This document shows, piece after piece, positions 35,277 to 43,262 of a stretch of 64,000 nucleotides of DNA. Position 1 is the stretch's first letter. Each line of letters starts with the position of its first letter. The DNA lies in the NCBI GenBank assembly GCA_965217625.1, contig OZ244557.1, forward strand, positions 2,542,001 to 2,606,000, written 5' to 3'. The notes under the pieces are model-generated. The model searched no databases, was not told where the DNA came from, and saw only the letters and a list, made by a program, of their open reading frames with translations. The position numbers were made by a program, and so were the translations under genes. The stretch comes from TK10-74A sp965217625 (GTDB lineage Bacteria > Chloroflexota > Dehalococcoidia > Bin125).

Positions 35277-36257
35277 CTAGTAGCCCAGCGCCGTATCGAC
35301 CACGCCCACCAGCGGCCGGCCGTTCTGGAAGCGGCGCAGGTTCTCCGTGAACCGATCGAGGTTGCGCCCCGCCCGCAGCTGGCTCGCGCCCGCCGTGTGG
35401 GGCGTCATCACGACCGTCTCGAGCCCCCACAACGGGTGGTCCGATGGCAGCGGCTCGCCGGGGGCGACGTCGAGCCCCGCGCCGGCGATCGCGCCCGACT
35501 CGATCGCCCGCACCAGGGCGTCCGCGTCGACGATCTCGCCGCGCGTCACGTTGATCAGGATCGCCGACGCTTTCATCCGCGCGAAGGCGGCGTCGTCGAA
35601 CAGGTCGCGCGTCTCGTCGGTCAGCGGGCAACAGACGGCCACCACGTCGGACTGTTCCAGCAGGCGCGGGAAGTGCGACATCGGATGCACCAGCGGCGCC
35701 TCCGGCGTGCCCTCCACCGCGTCCCGATCGACCGCCCGGCAGCGCATGCCGAAGGCCGCGGCCCGTCGCGCGACGGCGCGCCCCGTCCCCCCGAACCCCA
35801 CGACGCCCATCGTCAGGCCATCGAGTTCGATCTCCTCGCGCCGGAACGCGGCGCGTTGCTCCCAGGCCGCCGGGCCCAGGCGGACGGCCGCCGCCAGCCG
35901 TCGCGTGATCGCCAGCAGCAGCGCGAAGGCGTGGTCGGCCAAGTGCCCGCCGACCAGCCCCTTCTCCCCCGTCAGCAGCACGTCGCTGGCGAGGAACTCC
36001 GGGAACAGGAACGCGTCCACGCCGGAGGCGATCGCGTGCACCCAGCGCAGCCGCTCGCAGAGGGCGAACAACTCCGGGTCGAGGAAGCCCAGGATGACGT
36101 CGGCCTCGGGCGCGGCGGCCAACGCCTCCGCGCGCGTCGTCGCGACGGTGACCCGGCCGCCGGGCCCCAGCGCCGCGCCGATGCGGTCCAAGTGCTCCTC
36201 GGGGACACTGGGAAGGGTCAGGCCGGTGATGATCAGGACGTTCTTGGGTGTGGGCAT
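35277..36257 (-). CDS. D-2-hydroxyacid dehydrogenase (NAD-binding)
   Basis: 326 residues. The NAD-binding part starts LDGLTMGVVGFGGTGRAVARRAAAFG, a GxGGTG version of the Rossmann loop. The catalytic Arg lies in INVTRGEIVDADAL, the Glu region in DVAPGEPLPSDHPLW and the His in VMTPHTAG. Members reduce 2-oxoacids to D-2-hydroxyacids (glyoxylate, hydroxypyruvate, phosphoglycerate types). Substrate not predictable. The ATG at 36257 has no RBS; TATCCT lies 6 nt before it, so the mRNA may be leaderless. Confidence 0.88.
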   Translation of the reverse strand: MPTPKNVLIITGLTLPSVPEEHLDRIGAALGPGGRVTVATTRAEALAAAPEADVILGFLDPELFALCERLRWVHAIASGVDAFLFPEFLASDVLLTGEKGLVGGHLADHAFALLLAITRRLAAAVRLGPAAWEQRAAFRREEIELDGLTMGVVGFGGTGRAVARRAAAFGMRCRAVDRDAVEGTPEAPLVHPMSHFPRLLEQSDVVAVCCPLTDETRDLFDDAAFARMKASAILINVTRGEIVDADALVRAIESGAIAGAGLDVAPGEPLPSDHPLWGLETVVMTPHTAGASQLRAGRNLDRFTENLRRFQNGRPLVGVVDTALGY

Positions 36258-36263
36258 GGGACG

Positions 36264-36269
36264 AGGATA
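36264..36269 (-). promoter_or_regulatory. Putative -10 box (TATCCT), leaderless arrangement
   Basis: The hexamer ends 6 nt before the ATG at 36257, so a normal start site would fall at or within a base or two of the start codon. Confidence 0.45.
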
Positions 36270-36293
36270 CCGGTCACGGCGGCGAGCGGCTGC

Positions 36294-36692
36294 TCACTCG
36301 CGCGCGTCCAGCCGGCGGACGGCGCCCGGCCAGTCGAGCAGGCGGACGTCGGCGGTCACGAGCTGGTGCCCCTCCAGCGCCGTGGCCAGGATCAGGCGGT
36401 CGGCGGGATCGCCGTGCAGGTCGGGCAGCAGGCCGCCGCGGGTGGCGGTGGCGCCGTCGACGGGAATCTCGACCAAGCCGTCATCGAGGACGGCGCGCCG
36501 CCATTCCGACGGGCCGACCGGCAGTTCGACTCTGCCCTTCTGGTACAGCATGGCGACTTCCCAGAACGAGATCGCCGAGACGCACGCGTCCCCGGTCCGC
36601 CACGCATCTTCGATGGCCCCGCGGGCGCTGGGGCCCAGGTGAGCATCGCCGTGCCAGAACCACAGCAGCGCGTTCGTGTCGAGGAGGAGCAC
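36294..36692 (-). CDS. vapC: VapC-type PIN-domain ribonuclease toxin
   Basis: 132 residues. PIN-domain acidic residues are visible: D in LLLDTNALLW, E in SFWEVAML, D in GDPADRLILATAL and TADVRLLDW near the end. VapC toxins cut tRNA or rRNA. The GTG start at 36692 shares its first base with the stop of vapB (TAGTG), so translation is coupled. The sequence is close to PIN toxins of the IPF0-like 'SFWE(V/I)A' group. Confidence 0.88.
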   Translation of the reverse strand: MLLLDTNALLWFWHGDAHLGPSARGAIEDAWRTGDACVSAISFWEVAMLYQKGRVELPVGPSEWRRAVLDDGLVEIPVDGATATRGGLLPDLHGDPADRLILATALEGHQLVTADVRLLDWPGAVRRLDARE

Positions 36693-36967
36693 TACGTGCC
36701 GTCCAGGAGTCCCTGCTCGGCCTCCCACTGCACATCGATGGGCTCGGTGATGTCGCCGTGGATGACGATCGGCCCGCCCGCGCCAAAGTGCGTCTTCGGC
36801 TTGTCGCGGCAGGACACCAGCCGGGCGACCGGCGTGCCGCGCTTGGTGATGACGATCTCCTCGCCGCTCTCGGCGACCTCGTCCATGAGCGCCAGGCACT
36901 TGGCCTTGAACTCCGACGCCTTGATCGTGCGGGCCTCGCCGCCGCCGCTCACGCTTTCCGTCGACAT
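36692..36967 (-). CDS. vapB: Phd/YefM-type antitoxin paired with VapC
   Basis: 91 residues with the Phd/YefM N-terminal motif KASEFKAKCLALMDEVAESGEEIVITKRGTP in part (IKASEFKAKC, then VITKRGTPVARLV), a DNA-binding fold, and a C-terminal toxin-binding tail (WEAEQGLLDG). The ATG at 36967 has GAGGAGGGCGG before it; an earlier in-frame start at 37030 would place the operator inside the gene. Likely represses its own promoter through the repeats at 36987-37018. Confidence 0.87.
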   Translation of the reverse strand: MSTESVSGGGEARTIKASEFKAKCLALMDEVAESGEEIVITKRGTPVARLVSCRDKPKTHFGAGGPIVIHGDITEPIDVQWEAEQGLLDGT

Positions 36968-36986
36968 GCCGCCCTCCTCAGCGCTT

Positions 36987-37018
36987 CGTGACCATGATCG
37001 TAGCAGGACGTGACCATG
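36987..37018 (-). promoter_or_regulatory. vapBC operator: two direct repeats around a TACGAT box
   Basis: CGTGACCATG occurs at 36987-36996 and 37009-37018, 22 bp apart (about two helical turns). A TACGAT box (36997-37002, minus strand) lies between them, so antitoxin binding would cover the -10. Confidence 0.6.
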
Positions 37019-37031
37019 TCCCGCCGGCACG

Positions 37032-38018
37032 TCAGACGCCCCCCGGCGCGACCGCCTCGCCCTTCGTCTGCGTCCGCCACATGAAGCGGACCTGATCGTT
37101 CGCCAGCGGATGACGCATGTGCATCAGCATCCGGTTGTCCCACACCACGACCTGCCCGGCGCGCCACTTGTGCCGGTAGCAGAACCGCTCCTGCGTCGCG
37201 TGCGCCCACAACTCGTCGAGCAGCTGCTCGCTCTCCGCCAGCGGCATGCCCACGACGTAGCCGTTCGTCCGCCGGCCCAGGAACAGCGCCTCCTCCCCGG
37301 TGCTGGGCACGCGACGCATGATCGGGTGGGCGTGGCCCAGCGCCTCCACCGGCGACGCCGGGGCCTCCATCCCGACGCGCAGCAGGCCGCTGCTGCCGTA
37401 CGTGGAATCGTGCTTCGCCCACAGCGACCCCACCCTACGGCGCAGCCCCGCCGGCAGCTCGCGCGCCGCCATCACCTGACTGCAGAAGCCCGTGTCGCCG
37501 CCGGCGTCGGGGATCACCCGGCCGTGCAGCAGGCTGAAGGTCGGCGGCGTCTCGATGTACGACATGTCCGAGTGCCACTCCCACTCGCCGTAGAACGTGC
37601 CATCGACCGGCTTCTCCTCCAGCGTCCCCGGCGTGAGGTTGCCGATGAACGCCATGTACGGGTCCTCGCCGCGCGCCCGCAGGGCCGCCACCTGCTGCTC
37701 GACGGTCAGGTGCTCCTCGCCCTTGGGCGTGCCCTTGCCGATGCCGTTGATCAGGCCCGGCGCGAATTCGTTCTCGCCGAACACGGCCGTCAGCGCGTGC
37801 AACTCGTCCGCCTCCAGCAGCCGATCGAACGAGAAGCAGATCAGACCGTGCCGCTGCGCGTAGGCGTCCCAGATCGCGGCCCGCTGCTCGGTGCCGATGC
37901 GCCGCGGGTCGAGCCCCGTGATCTCCGCCCCGAAGCGCGCGCCGGGCAGCGCCCGCACCGACAGCCCCGCGACCGTCGCCTCGTCCCCGCCGACCGTTGC
38001 CGTTCGTTGATCCGTCAT
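37032..38018 (-). CDS. TauD/TfdA family Fe(II)/2-oxoglutarate dioxygenase
   Basis: 328 residues. The iron ligands are H and D in WHSDMSY and the distal H in LMHMRHPL; the 2-oxoglutarate Arg is in RFMWRTQT. The length and GLICFSFDRLLEADEL segment fit the TauD/TfdA group, which hydroxylates sulfonates, aryloxy acids or similar carboxylates. Substrate unknown. ATG at 38018 with GGAGGCG 7 nt ahead. The MoaD-like gene ends 21 nt upstream on the same strand. Confidence 0.9.
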   Translation of the reverse strand: MTDQRTATVGGDEATVAGLSVRALPGARFGAEITGLDPRRIGTEQRAAIWDAYAQRHGLICFSFDRLLEADELHALTAVFGENEFAPGLINGIGKGTPKGEEHLTVEQQVAALRARGEDPYMAFIGNLTPGTLEEKPVDGTFYGEWEWHSDMSYIETPPTFSLLHGRVIPDAGGDTGFCSQVMAARELPAGLRRRVGSLWAKHDSTYGSSGLLRVGMEAPASPVEALGHAHPIMRRVPSTGEEALFLGRRTNGYVVGMPLAESEQLLDELWAHATQERFCYRHKWRAGQVVVWDNRMLMHMRHPLANDQVRFMWRTQTKGEAVAPGGV

Positions 38019-38039
38019 GTCTGCGCCTCCGCTCTCAAT

Positions 38040-38336
38040 TCAGTCCTTGCGGCCCATCATCGCACGGGCGCGCCCACCCGACATCGCCCCGCCCGACATC
38101 GCATTGAACAGCACGACCCGATCCCCGTCCCGGAGCGCCGACGTCTCATCGGCCTGCGCCCCGTTCACGCCGACGGTGATCGCCGTCGTGGCCGGCAGAC
38201 CGATCGCCTCGCGCAGTTGCGCGATCGTCGCGCCCGGGGGCAGGCGCAGGTCGATCGCCCCGCCGTCCCCGTCGGGCGCGAAGCGGCGCAGGGTCCCGAA
38301 GAGCGTCACTCGCACGTTGATCGAATCGCCCGGCAC
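38040..38336 (-). CDS. MoaD/ThiS-family ubiquitin-like protein with C-terminal extension
   Basis: 98 residues with the beta-grasp pattern of MoaD (VRVTLFGTLRRFAP, LPPGATIAQLREAIGLP, GDRVVLFNAMSGG). MoaD and ThiS need a free C-terminal Gly-Gly for thiocarboxylation; here the GG lies inside MSGGAMSGGRARAMMGRKD, with 10 or more residues after it. Either it needs trimming, or it is inactive. It is divergent from an aldehyde:ferredoxin oxidoreductase gene, which uses a tungsten pterin, so a role in pterin sulfur transfer is sensible. The GTG at 38336 is 6 nt after a TAGGGT box and has no RBS. Confidence 0.78.
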   Translation of the reverse strand: MPGDSINVRVTLFGTLRRFAPDGDGGAIDLRLPPGATIAQLREAIGLPATTAITVGVNGAQADETSALRDGDRVVLFNAMSGGAMSGGRARAMMGRKD

Positions 38337-38342
38337 GACGCC

Positions 38343-38348
38343 ACCCTA
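38343..38348 (-). promoter_or_regulatory. Possible -10 box (TAGGGT), leaderless arrangement
   Basis: Ends 6 nt before the GTG at 38336, the same spacing as at 36264-36269. Confidence 0.35.
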
Positions 38349-38382
38349 GCCCAGTCGACTGCGTGTCCGCCCCCGCGCTCGC

Positions 38383-38388
38383 TAGACT
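38383..38388 (+). promoter_or_regulatory. Putative -10 box (TAGACT) of the AOR gene
   Basis: CTCGC-TAGACT, 58 nt before the ATG at 38447; divergent from the MoaD-like gene. Confidence 0.5.
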
Positions 38389-38446
38389 ATGCGACGCGAC
38401 GCGGTCCGTTCGCGGGACGAGCGCCGGGCCGCCGGAACGGGGGCGC

Positions 38447-40168
38447 ATGATGCGGCTATTCCACGACATCGACCTGGGCGACCAGACGGTCGCGACGCGC
38501 GAGTTGCACGGCGAGGAGATCGTCTACAGCGGGCGCTACCTGATCGCGAAGACGCTCATCGAGCGCGACGCCGCCCGCGTCGATCCGCTGGGCCCAGGCA
38601 ATCCGCTGATCTTCTCCGCCGGCCCCTTCGCGGGTACCAGCTTCTCCAACGCCAACCGCACCAGCGTGGGCTGCAAGAGCCCGCTGACCGGCGGCGTCAA
38701 GGAGGCCAACGGCGGCGGCAGCTTCGGCTACGGCCTGGGCCAGCTCAAGGTCGCCGGACTGACGCTGCTCGGCGCCTCCGCCGGCTGGACCGTCGTCCAC
38801 CTCACGCGCGACGGCGGCATCGAGTTCGACGACGCCGCCCCGTACCTGGGCCGGCCCAACTCCGAGGCCGCGGCGCAGCTCTTCGCGCACTACGGCAAGA
38901 AGACCGCCCTCGCCCTCTGCGGGCCCGTCGGCGAGTACCAGGGCCTGCTCGCGGGCGTCAGCTTCAGCGACAAGGACGGCCGCCCCTCGCGCCTGGCCGC
39001 GCGCGGCGGCGTCGGCGCCGTGATGGGCTCGAAGCGCGTCAAGGCCATCGTCGTCGACCTCGACCGCATGCCGCCCTTCGCCGACGCGCCCAAGGTCCGC
39101 CAGTCGGTCCGCGGCTACGCCCAGAAGGTGCAGGCCGACGAGGTGATCCAGACGACCTACAAGCCGCTCGGCACGATGGCCATGGCCGACGTGCAGAACT
39201 ACCTGGGCGGCCTGCCCGTGCGCAACTTCAGCGCCGGCCGCCTGGCCGACACCGAGGCCGGCGAAGCCTTCCGCATGGGCGCCGAGCACATCGCGCCGCT
39301 CATCGCCGAGCGCGGCGGCGACCAGTCGCACGCCTGCATGCCGGGCTGCCTCATCCAGTGCAGCAACGTCTACAACGACGCCGACGGCAACGAGGTCGTC
39401 TCGCCCGTCGAGTACGAGACGCTGGGCCTGCTGGGCTCGAACTGCGGCCTCACCGACCCCGACGACCTGGCCGCGCTGAACGCCATCGCCAACGAACTGG
39501 GCATCGACACGATCGAGACCGGCGCCACGCTCGCCGTGCTGATGGAGGCCGGCGAGGCCGGCTTCGGCGACGCGGCCTTCATGACCGACTGCCTGCACGA
39601 GATCGGGCGCGGCAGCGAGCGGGGCCGCTTCCTGGCGCAGGGCACGGCCCGCGTCGGCGAGCAGCTGGGCGTGCGCCGCGTGCCCGTGATCAAGCGCCAG
39701 GCGATCAGCGCCTACGACCCCCGCGTCGTCGAGGCGACGGGCGTCGCGATGATGGCCACCGCGCAGGGCGCCGACCACACCGCCGGCAACCTGCCCCGCC
39801 TGGTCACCACGGAGATGTCGCTCGACGAGATCCTCGAACAGAGCCTCGCCCACCAGACGCGCGTCGCCGCCGTCGACTCGCTGGGGCTGTGCGTCTTCGG
39901 CGGCAGCGTCACCTACGCCAACATCGAGTTCCTGACCGACGCCATCAACGCCGCCCACGGCACCGCCCTCGACGCCGGCTTCTTCGAGCTCCTGGGCCAG
40001 CGCGCGCTGCGCCAGGAGCGGGACTTCAACCGCCTGGCCGGCTTCGCGGCCGGCGACGACGAACTGCCCGCCTTCTTCTACGAGGAGGCCGTCCCGCCCA
40101 CCAACCGGCGCGCCCGCATCCACGGCGTCGACGTGCACGATATGTACGACGCGCTGCCCACCGCCTGA
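38447..40168 (+). CDS. Tungsten aldehyde:ferredoxin oxidoreductase family protein
   Basis: 573 residues, close to the 600 of AOR enzymes. The N-terminal domain has the pterin-binding pattern (GPGNPLIFSAGPFAGTSFSNANRTSVGCKSPLTGG in part: SVGCKSPLTGG and ARGGVGAVMGSK). The 4Fe-4S ligands appear as C297-x3-C301-x3-C305 plus C482; classic AOR has CxxCxxxC, so the first gap is one residue longer. The enzyme oxidises aldehydes to acids with ferredoxin. The start may be 38447 or the next ATG at 38450; a GGGGGCG lies before them. A strong hairpin follows the stop at 40194. Confidence 0.88.
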   Translation: MMRLFHDIDLGDQTVATRELHGEEIVYSGRYLIAKTLIERDAARVDPLGPGNPLIFSAGPFAGTSFSNANRTSVGCKSPLTGGVKEANGGGSFGYGLGQLKVAGLTLLGASAGWTVVHLTRDGGIEFDDAAPYLGRPNSEAAAQLFAHYGKKTALALCGPVGEYQGLLAGVSFSDKDGRPSRLAARGGVGAVMGSKRVKAIVVDLDRMPPFADAPKVRQSVRGYAQKVQADEVIQTTYKPLGTMAMADVQNYLGGLPVRNFSAGRLADTEAGEAFRMGAEHIAPLIAERGGDQSHACMPGCLIQCSNVYNDADGNEVVSPVEYETLGLLGSNCGLTDPDDLAALNAIANELGIDTIETGATLAVLMEAGEAGFGDAAFMTDCLHEIGRGSERGRFLAQGTARVGEQLGVRRVPVIKRQAISAYDPRVVEATGVAMMATAQGADHTAGNLPRLVTTEMSLDEILEQSLAHQTRVAAVDSLGLCVFGGSVTYANIEFLTDAINAAHGTALDAGFFELLGQRALRQERDFNRLAGFAAGDDELPAFFYEEAVPPTNRRARIHGVDVHDMYDALPTA

Positions 40169-40193
40169 CCGCCGGCCCGACCTCACCCCCTGT

Positions 40194-40226
40194 CCCCCTC
40201 TCCATTGCGAAGCAATGGAGAGGGGG
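40194..40226 (+). terminator. 15-bp perfect hairpin after the AOR gene (REP-like)
   Basis: CCCCCTCTCCATTGC and its exact complement around GAA. It serves as a likely terminator 25 nt after the stop, but the same CCCCCTCTCC core with GGGTGAGG neighbours recurs at 41684-41710 and near 56945, so it is a member of a dispersed palindromic repeat. Confidence 0.6.
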
Positions 40227-40246
40227 CTCCGGTTCCCTCTCCCTCT

Positions 40247-41451
40247 GGAGACCTGCGCGTAAGTCGATTTGGCGGGGTCTGGGTGGCTCGCGGTGTGTTT
40301 GGGGGGGCGGATGCCGGCGGGTGGCGGGGGTCGGGCGGCCGCGGTGCAGCCCGTCGGCGTTGGCGGGCGGCCGCGCGGCGCCGCGCGGGGGCGGTGGCGG
40401 GCGGCCGGCGGGGCGCCTCAGGCGAGCAGCGCGTCGGCGCGGCGGAGGTTGTAGGCCATGCAGGTGAAGAGCAGTTCGAGCGCGTTGCGTTCGAGCCCGC
40501 GGTAGCGCACGCGGCGGTAGCCGTAGTGCTGTTTGAGCGTCGCGAAGACCCGCTCGACGGCCGACCGGCGGCGTTCGATCAGGCGGTTGCGGCGCTGCTG
40601 CCAGTGGGGCAGCCGGGCCAGGTGCTTGTGCCGCCGGTGCGCGATCCGGTCCTTGACCCCGGCCGCGCGCAGCCGCCGCCGGCGGTCCTGATGCTCGTAG
40701 GCGCGGTCGGCGTAGACGGCCCGCTCGTCGCCCACGATCAAGTGGTCGGCGACCTGCGACTCGTTGACGTGGGCGGGGTGCAGCTCGGCCCGGCGGACCA
40801 GGCCCGACCCCTGGTCCACGCCCAGATGGGCTTGGTAGCCGAAGTACGCGCGGCCGCGCTTGCGCGTCCAACTGGCGTCCGGGTCGCGGGGGCTGCGCCC
40901 GCCCGGGCCGGCGCCCGGGCCCGGGCGGCGCACCTGCGCCTCGACCACGGTGGCGTCCAACAGCGCGCCCTGTTTGACCACCAGCCCCCGCGCCTCCAAC
41001 TGCCGGTTCAGTTCGGCGAACAGCCGCGGCGCCAGCCCGCGCCGCGCCAGCTGCCGCCGGAAGCGGCTCACGGTCGCCCGGTCCGGCGCGTCCTCCTGCA
41101 GCCCCAGCCCGACGAAGCGGCGGAACGAGAGGCGGTCCCAGAGCGCCGCCTCCAACTCCTCGTCCGAGAGGTCGTACCACTCGCCCAAGAGCAACGCCTT
41201 GACCATCAGCAGCGGCGGGTAGGCCGGCCGGCCGCGCGGCGCGGCGTACACCACCGCCACGATCTCCGCCAACGGCGCCCAGTCGACCAACGCCGCGATC
41301 CGCTCCAACTGCGCGTTGCGCCCCAATCGCGCCGGCGCCAAGGCCTCCATGAACGTCTCGCCGCTGGACTCGCGATGCATGGCCTATCCCCCTTGCGAGA
41401 CCCTCAGCCGCTCCCATGATCCCACATCCACCGACTTACGCGCAGGTCTCC
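40247..41451. mobile_element. Complete IS5-type insertion sequence
   Basis: 1205 bp bounded by perfect 20-bp inverted repeats (GGAGACCTGCGCGTAAGTCG at 40247-40266, its complement at 41432-41451) and flanked by a TCT direct repeat (40244-40246 and 41452-41454), as IS5-type elements make short target duplications. It holds one intact transposase gene. Joining the flanks restores a CCCTCTCCCTCTGGGAGAGGG palindrome (shown split here), so it landed in a REP-like repeat. Confidence 0.9.
40418..41380 (-). CDS. IS5-family DDE transposase
   Basis: 320 residues, full length. DDE residues are seen in LLDATVVEAQ, VYADRAYEH and ERVFATLKQHYG, the last being the YREK-like region of IS5/IS1182-type enzymes. 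The N-terminal DUF772-like part (YPPLLMVKALLLGEWYDLSDEELEAALWD in part: LLLGEWYDLSDEELE) supports the IS5 group. ATG with AAGGGGG 7 nt ahead. No frameshift or stop, so it may still be active. About 150 bp of non-coding DNA separate its stop from the left end of the element. Confidence 0.93.
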   Translation of the reverse strand: MHRESSGETFMEALAPARLGRNAQLERIAALVDWAPLAEIVAVVYAAPRGRPAYPPLLMVKALLLGEWYDLSDEELEAALWDRLSFRRFVGLGLQEDAPDRATVSRFRRQLARRGLAPRLFAELNRQLEARGLVVKQGALLDATVVEAQVRRPGPGAGPGGRSPRDPDASWTRKRGRAYFGYQAHLGVDQGSGLVRRAELHPAHVNESQVADHLIVGDERAVYADRAYEHQDRRRRLRAAGVKDRIAHRRHKHLARLPHWQQRRNRLIERRRSAVERVFATLKQHYGYRRVRYRGLERNALELLFTCMAYNLRRADALLA

Positions 41452-41802
41452 TCTGGGAGAGGGCTAGGGTGAGGGCCCGCGCCCGCCGAGGCCCCCTCAC
41501 CCCTCCCCCCCCCCCCCCCCCCCCTCTCCCGCAGGGAGAGGGGGCTAGGGAACGTGACCGCGGCATCGAGTCGGGGCGCCCCTCGTGGGCGCCCGGATTC
41601 CGCCAGGGGGGGTGCCCGGCAGGGCGACCACAAGGGTCGCCCCGACTACCGCGAACGCGGCGCGCTGGGGCTCCCTGCGGGTCCCCCCTCTCCACGCAGT
41701 GGAGAGGGGGTTAGGGGGTGAGGTTCCGGCGCCCCGACCTCACCCCTTGTCCCCCTCTCGACCCGGAGGTTAAGGTGACCGCGAAGCAATTCAGTCGGTT
41801 GG
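41452..41802. repeat. Cluster of REP-like palindromes and dispersed repeats
   Basis: Gene-free stretch built of GGGAGAGGG...TAGGGTGAGGG-type units: the right half of the palindrome split by the IS (41452-), a hairpin at 41521-41543 (CCCTCTCCC gca GGGAGAGGG), a 12-bp perfect hairpin at 41684-41710 and a CCTCACCCC unit to 41767. Between them 41570-41660 carries a GGGGCGCCCCTCGTGGGCG element also seen, in part, near 20011-20046. No promoter for the amidase was identified. Confidence 0.65.
41505..41524. repeat. Homopolymer run of 20 C
   Basis: Twenty consecutive C between two REP-like arms; the second such run in the window. Confidence 0.75.
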
Positions 41803-41814
41803 GTGAGGGAACTC

Positions 41815-43191
41815 ATGCGGGACGACCCTGCCCTTTGGCCGGCGACGCGCCAAGCCGCCGCGATCCGCGCCGGGCAGTTGAGCAGCGCGGATCTTCTCGA
41901 GCGCTACGCAGAGCGGACGGAGCGGATTAATCCGTCCCTGAACGCGATTGTGACCCAGGATTTCGAGGGCGCGCGGGCGGCGGCGCGGGCCGCGGACGCC
42001 GCTGTCGCGCGGGGCGACGACCTGGGCCCGCTGCACGGCCTGCCCGTGACGATCAAGGACGCGATCGAGACGGCCGGGATGCGGTCGACGGGCGGGGCGG
42101 TCGAGCTGCGGGACAATGTCCCCGAGCGCGATGCCCCTGTCGTGCGGGCGCTTCGCGAGGCGGGCGCGATCATCTTCGGCAAGACGAACGTGCCGCGCTG
42201 GTCGGCGGACGGCCAGACGTACAACGAGATGTTCGGGACGACGGTCAATCCCTGGAACAGCGCTCGCGTGCCGGGGGGATCGTCGGGCGGGGCCGCCGCC
42301 GCGGTGGCCACCGGGCTGACGTCGTTCGAGGTCGGGACGGACATCGGGGGCTCGATCCGGAACCCGTCCGCGTTCTGCGGGGTCTTCGGACACAAGCCGA
42401 GCTTCGGCGTCATCCCGACCCGCGGCTACCTGGATCACACGCAGGGTGGGACGACCGAAGCCGACGTGAACGTCTTCGGGCCGATCGCCCGGTCGGCTGA
42501 AGACCTGGAGTTGTTGCTCGACGTCCTGCGGCGCCGCGAGCCCCCCTGGACGGCCGAGCTGCCGCCGCCGCCGGACGACCTGCGCACGCTTCGCGTGGCG
42601 GCCTGGCTGGACGATCCGTTCTGCTCGATCGATGCCGAGGTGCTCGAGGTGACCCAGGCGGCCACGGCCGCGTTGGAGGCGTCGGGCGTCCAGGTCGATC
42701 GCGAGGCGCGGCCCGATCTCGACCCGGGCGAGGCGCTCGACCTGGGCCACAAGGTGATCGGCGATGCGGCCATGTCGCATTCCCGCCCGGACACGGCGGA
42801 CGGGCCCAGCCACCGCGAGTGGCTGGACCTCAACGTCGCCCGCGCGGCGCTCCGAGCCCGGTGGGCGGAGTTTTTCACGCGCTTCGACGCGATCCTGATG
42901 CCCGTCGTCTTCGTGCCGCCCTTCCCGCACGACCACGAGGGCGACGTCACCACGCGGACCGTGATCTGCAATGGGGAGACACGCCCGTTTCTCGATTTCG
43001 CGGGCTGGACTGTGCTGACGGGCTTGGCCTACCTGCCGTCCACCGTTCCCCCGATCGGGCTGGGCGCCTCGGGCCTGCCGACCGGGATGCAGGTGGTGGG
43101 CCCCTACGGCGCGGATCGGCGAACGATCCGGCTGGCGGCGCGGATCGCCGAATGCAGCGGCGGCTATCAGGTTCCCCCGATCGCACGATGA
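41815..43191 (+). CDS. Amidase signature family hydrolase
   Basis: 458 residues. The Ser-cisSer-Lys triad is clear: K81 in TIKDAIE, cis-Ser157 in GGSSGGAAAAVATG and nucleophile S180 in DIGGSIRNPS. The family hydrolyses amides or esters, or acts in GatCAB; no gatB/C lies near, so a catabolic amidase is likely. The ATG at 41815 has GAGGGAA ahead; an in-frame GTG at 41803 is the alternative. It follows the repeat cluster. Confidence 0.9.
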   Translation: MRDDPALWPATRQAAAIRAGQLSSADLLERYAERTERINPSLNAIVTQDFEGARAAARAADAAVARGDDLGPLHGLPVTIKDAIETAGMRSTGGAVELRDNVPERDAPVVRALREAGAIIFGKTNVPRWSADGQTYNEMFGTTVNPWNSARVPGGSSGGAAAAVATGLTSFEVGTDIGGSIRNPSAFCGVFGHKPSFGVIPTRGYLDHTQGGTTEADVNVFGPIARSAEDLELLLDVLRRREPPWTAELPPPPDDLRTLRVAAWLDDPFCSIDAEVLEVTQAATAALEASGVQVDREARPDLDPGEALDLGHKVIGDAAMSHSRPDTADGPSHREWLDLNVARAALRARWAEFFTRFDAILMPVVFVPPFPHDHEGDVTTRTVICNGETRPFLDFAGWTVLTGLAYLPSTVPPIGLGASGLPTGMQVVGPYGADRRTIRLAARIAECSGGYQVPPIAR

Positions 43192-43262
43192 GTCGCGGGG
43201 CGGGCCGGCAGCGCCGGGCGGCGCCGTCGGCTGCACTCGAGGCCGTTTCTTCAGCACTCCCC

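Noticed and set aside
37019..37030. Longer vapB start at 37030
   Set aside because: It would put the operator repeats inside the gene; the ATG at 36967 has a strong RBS.
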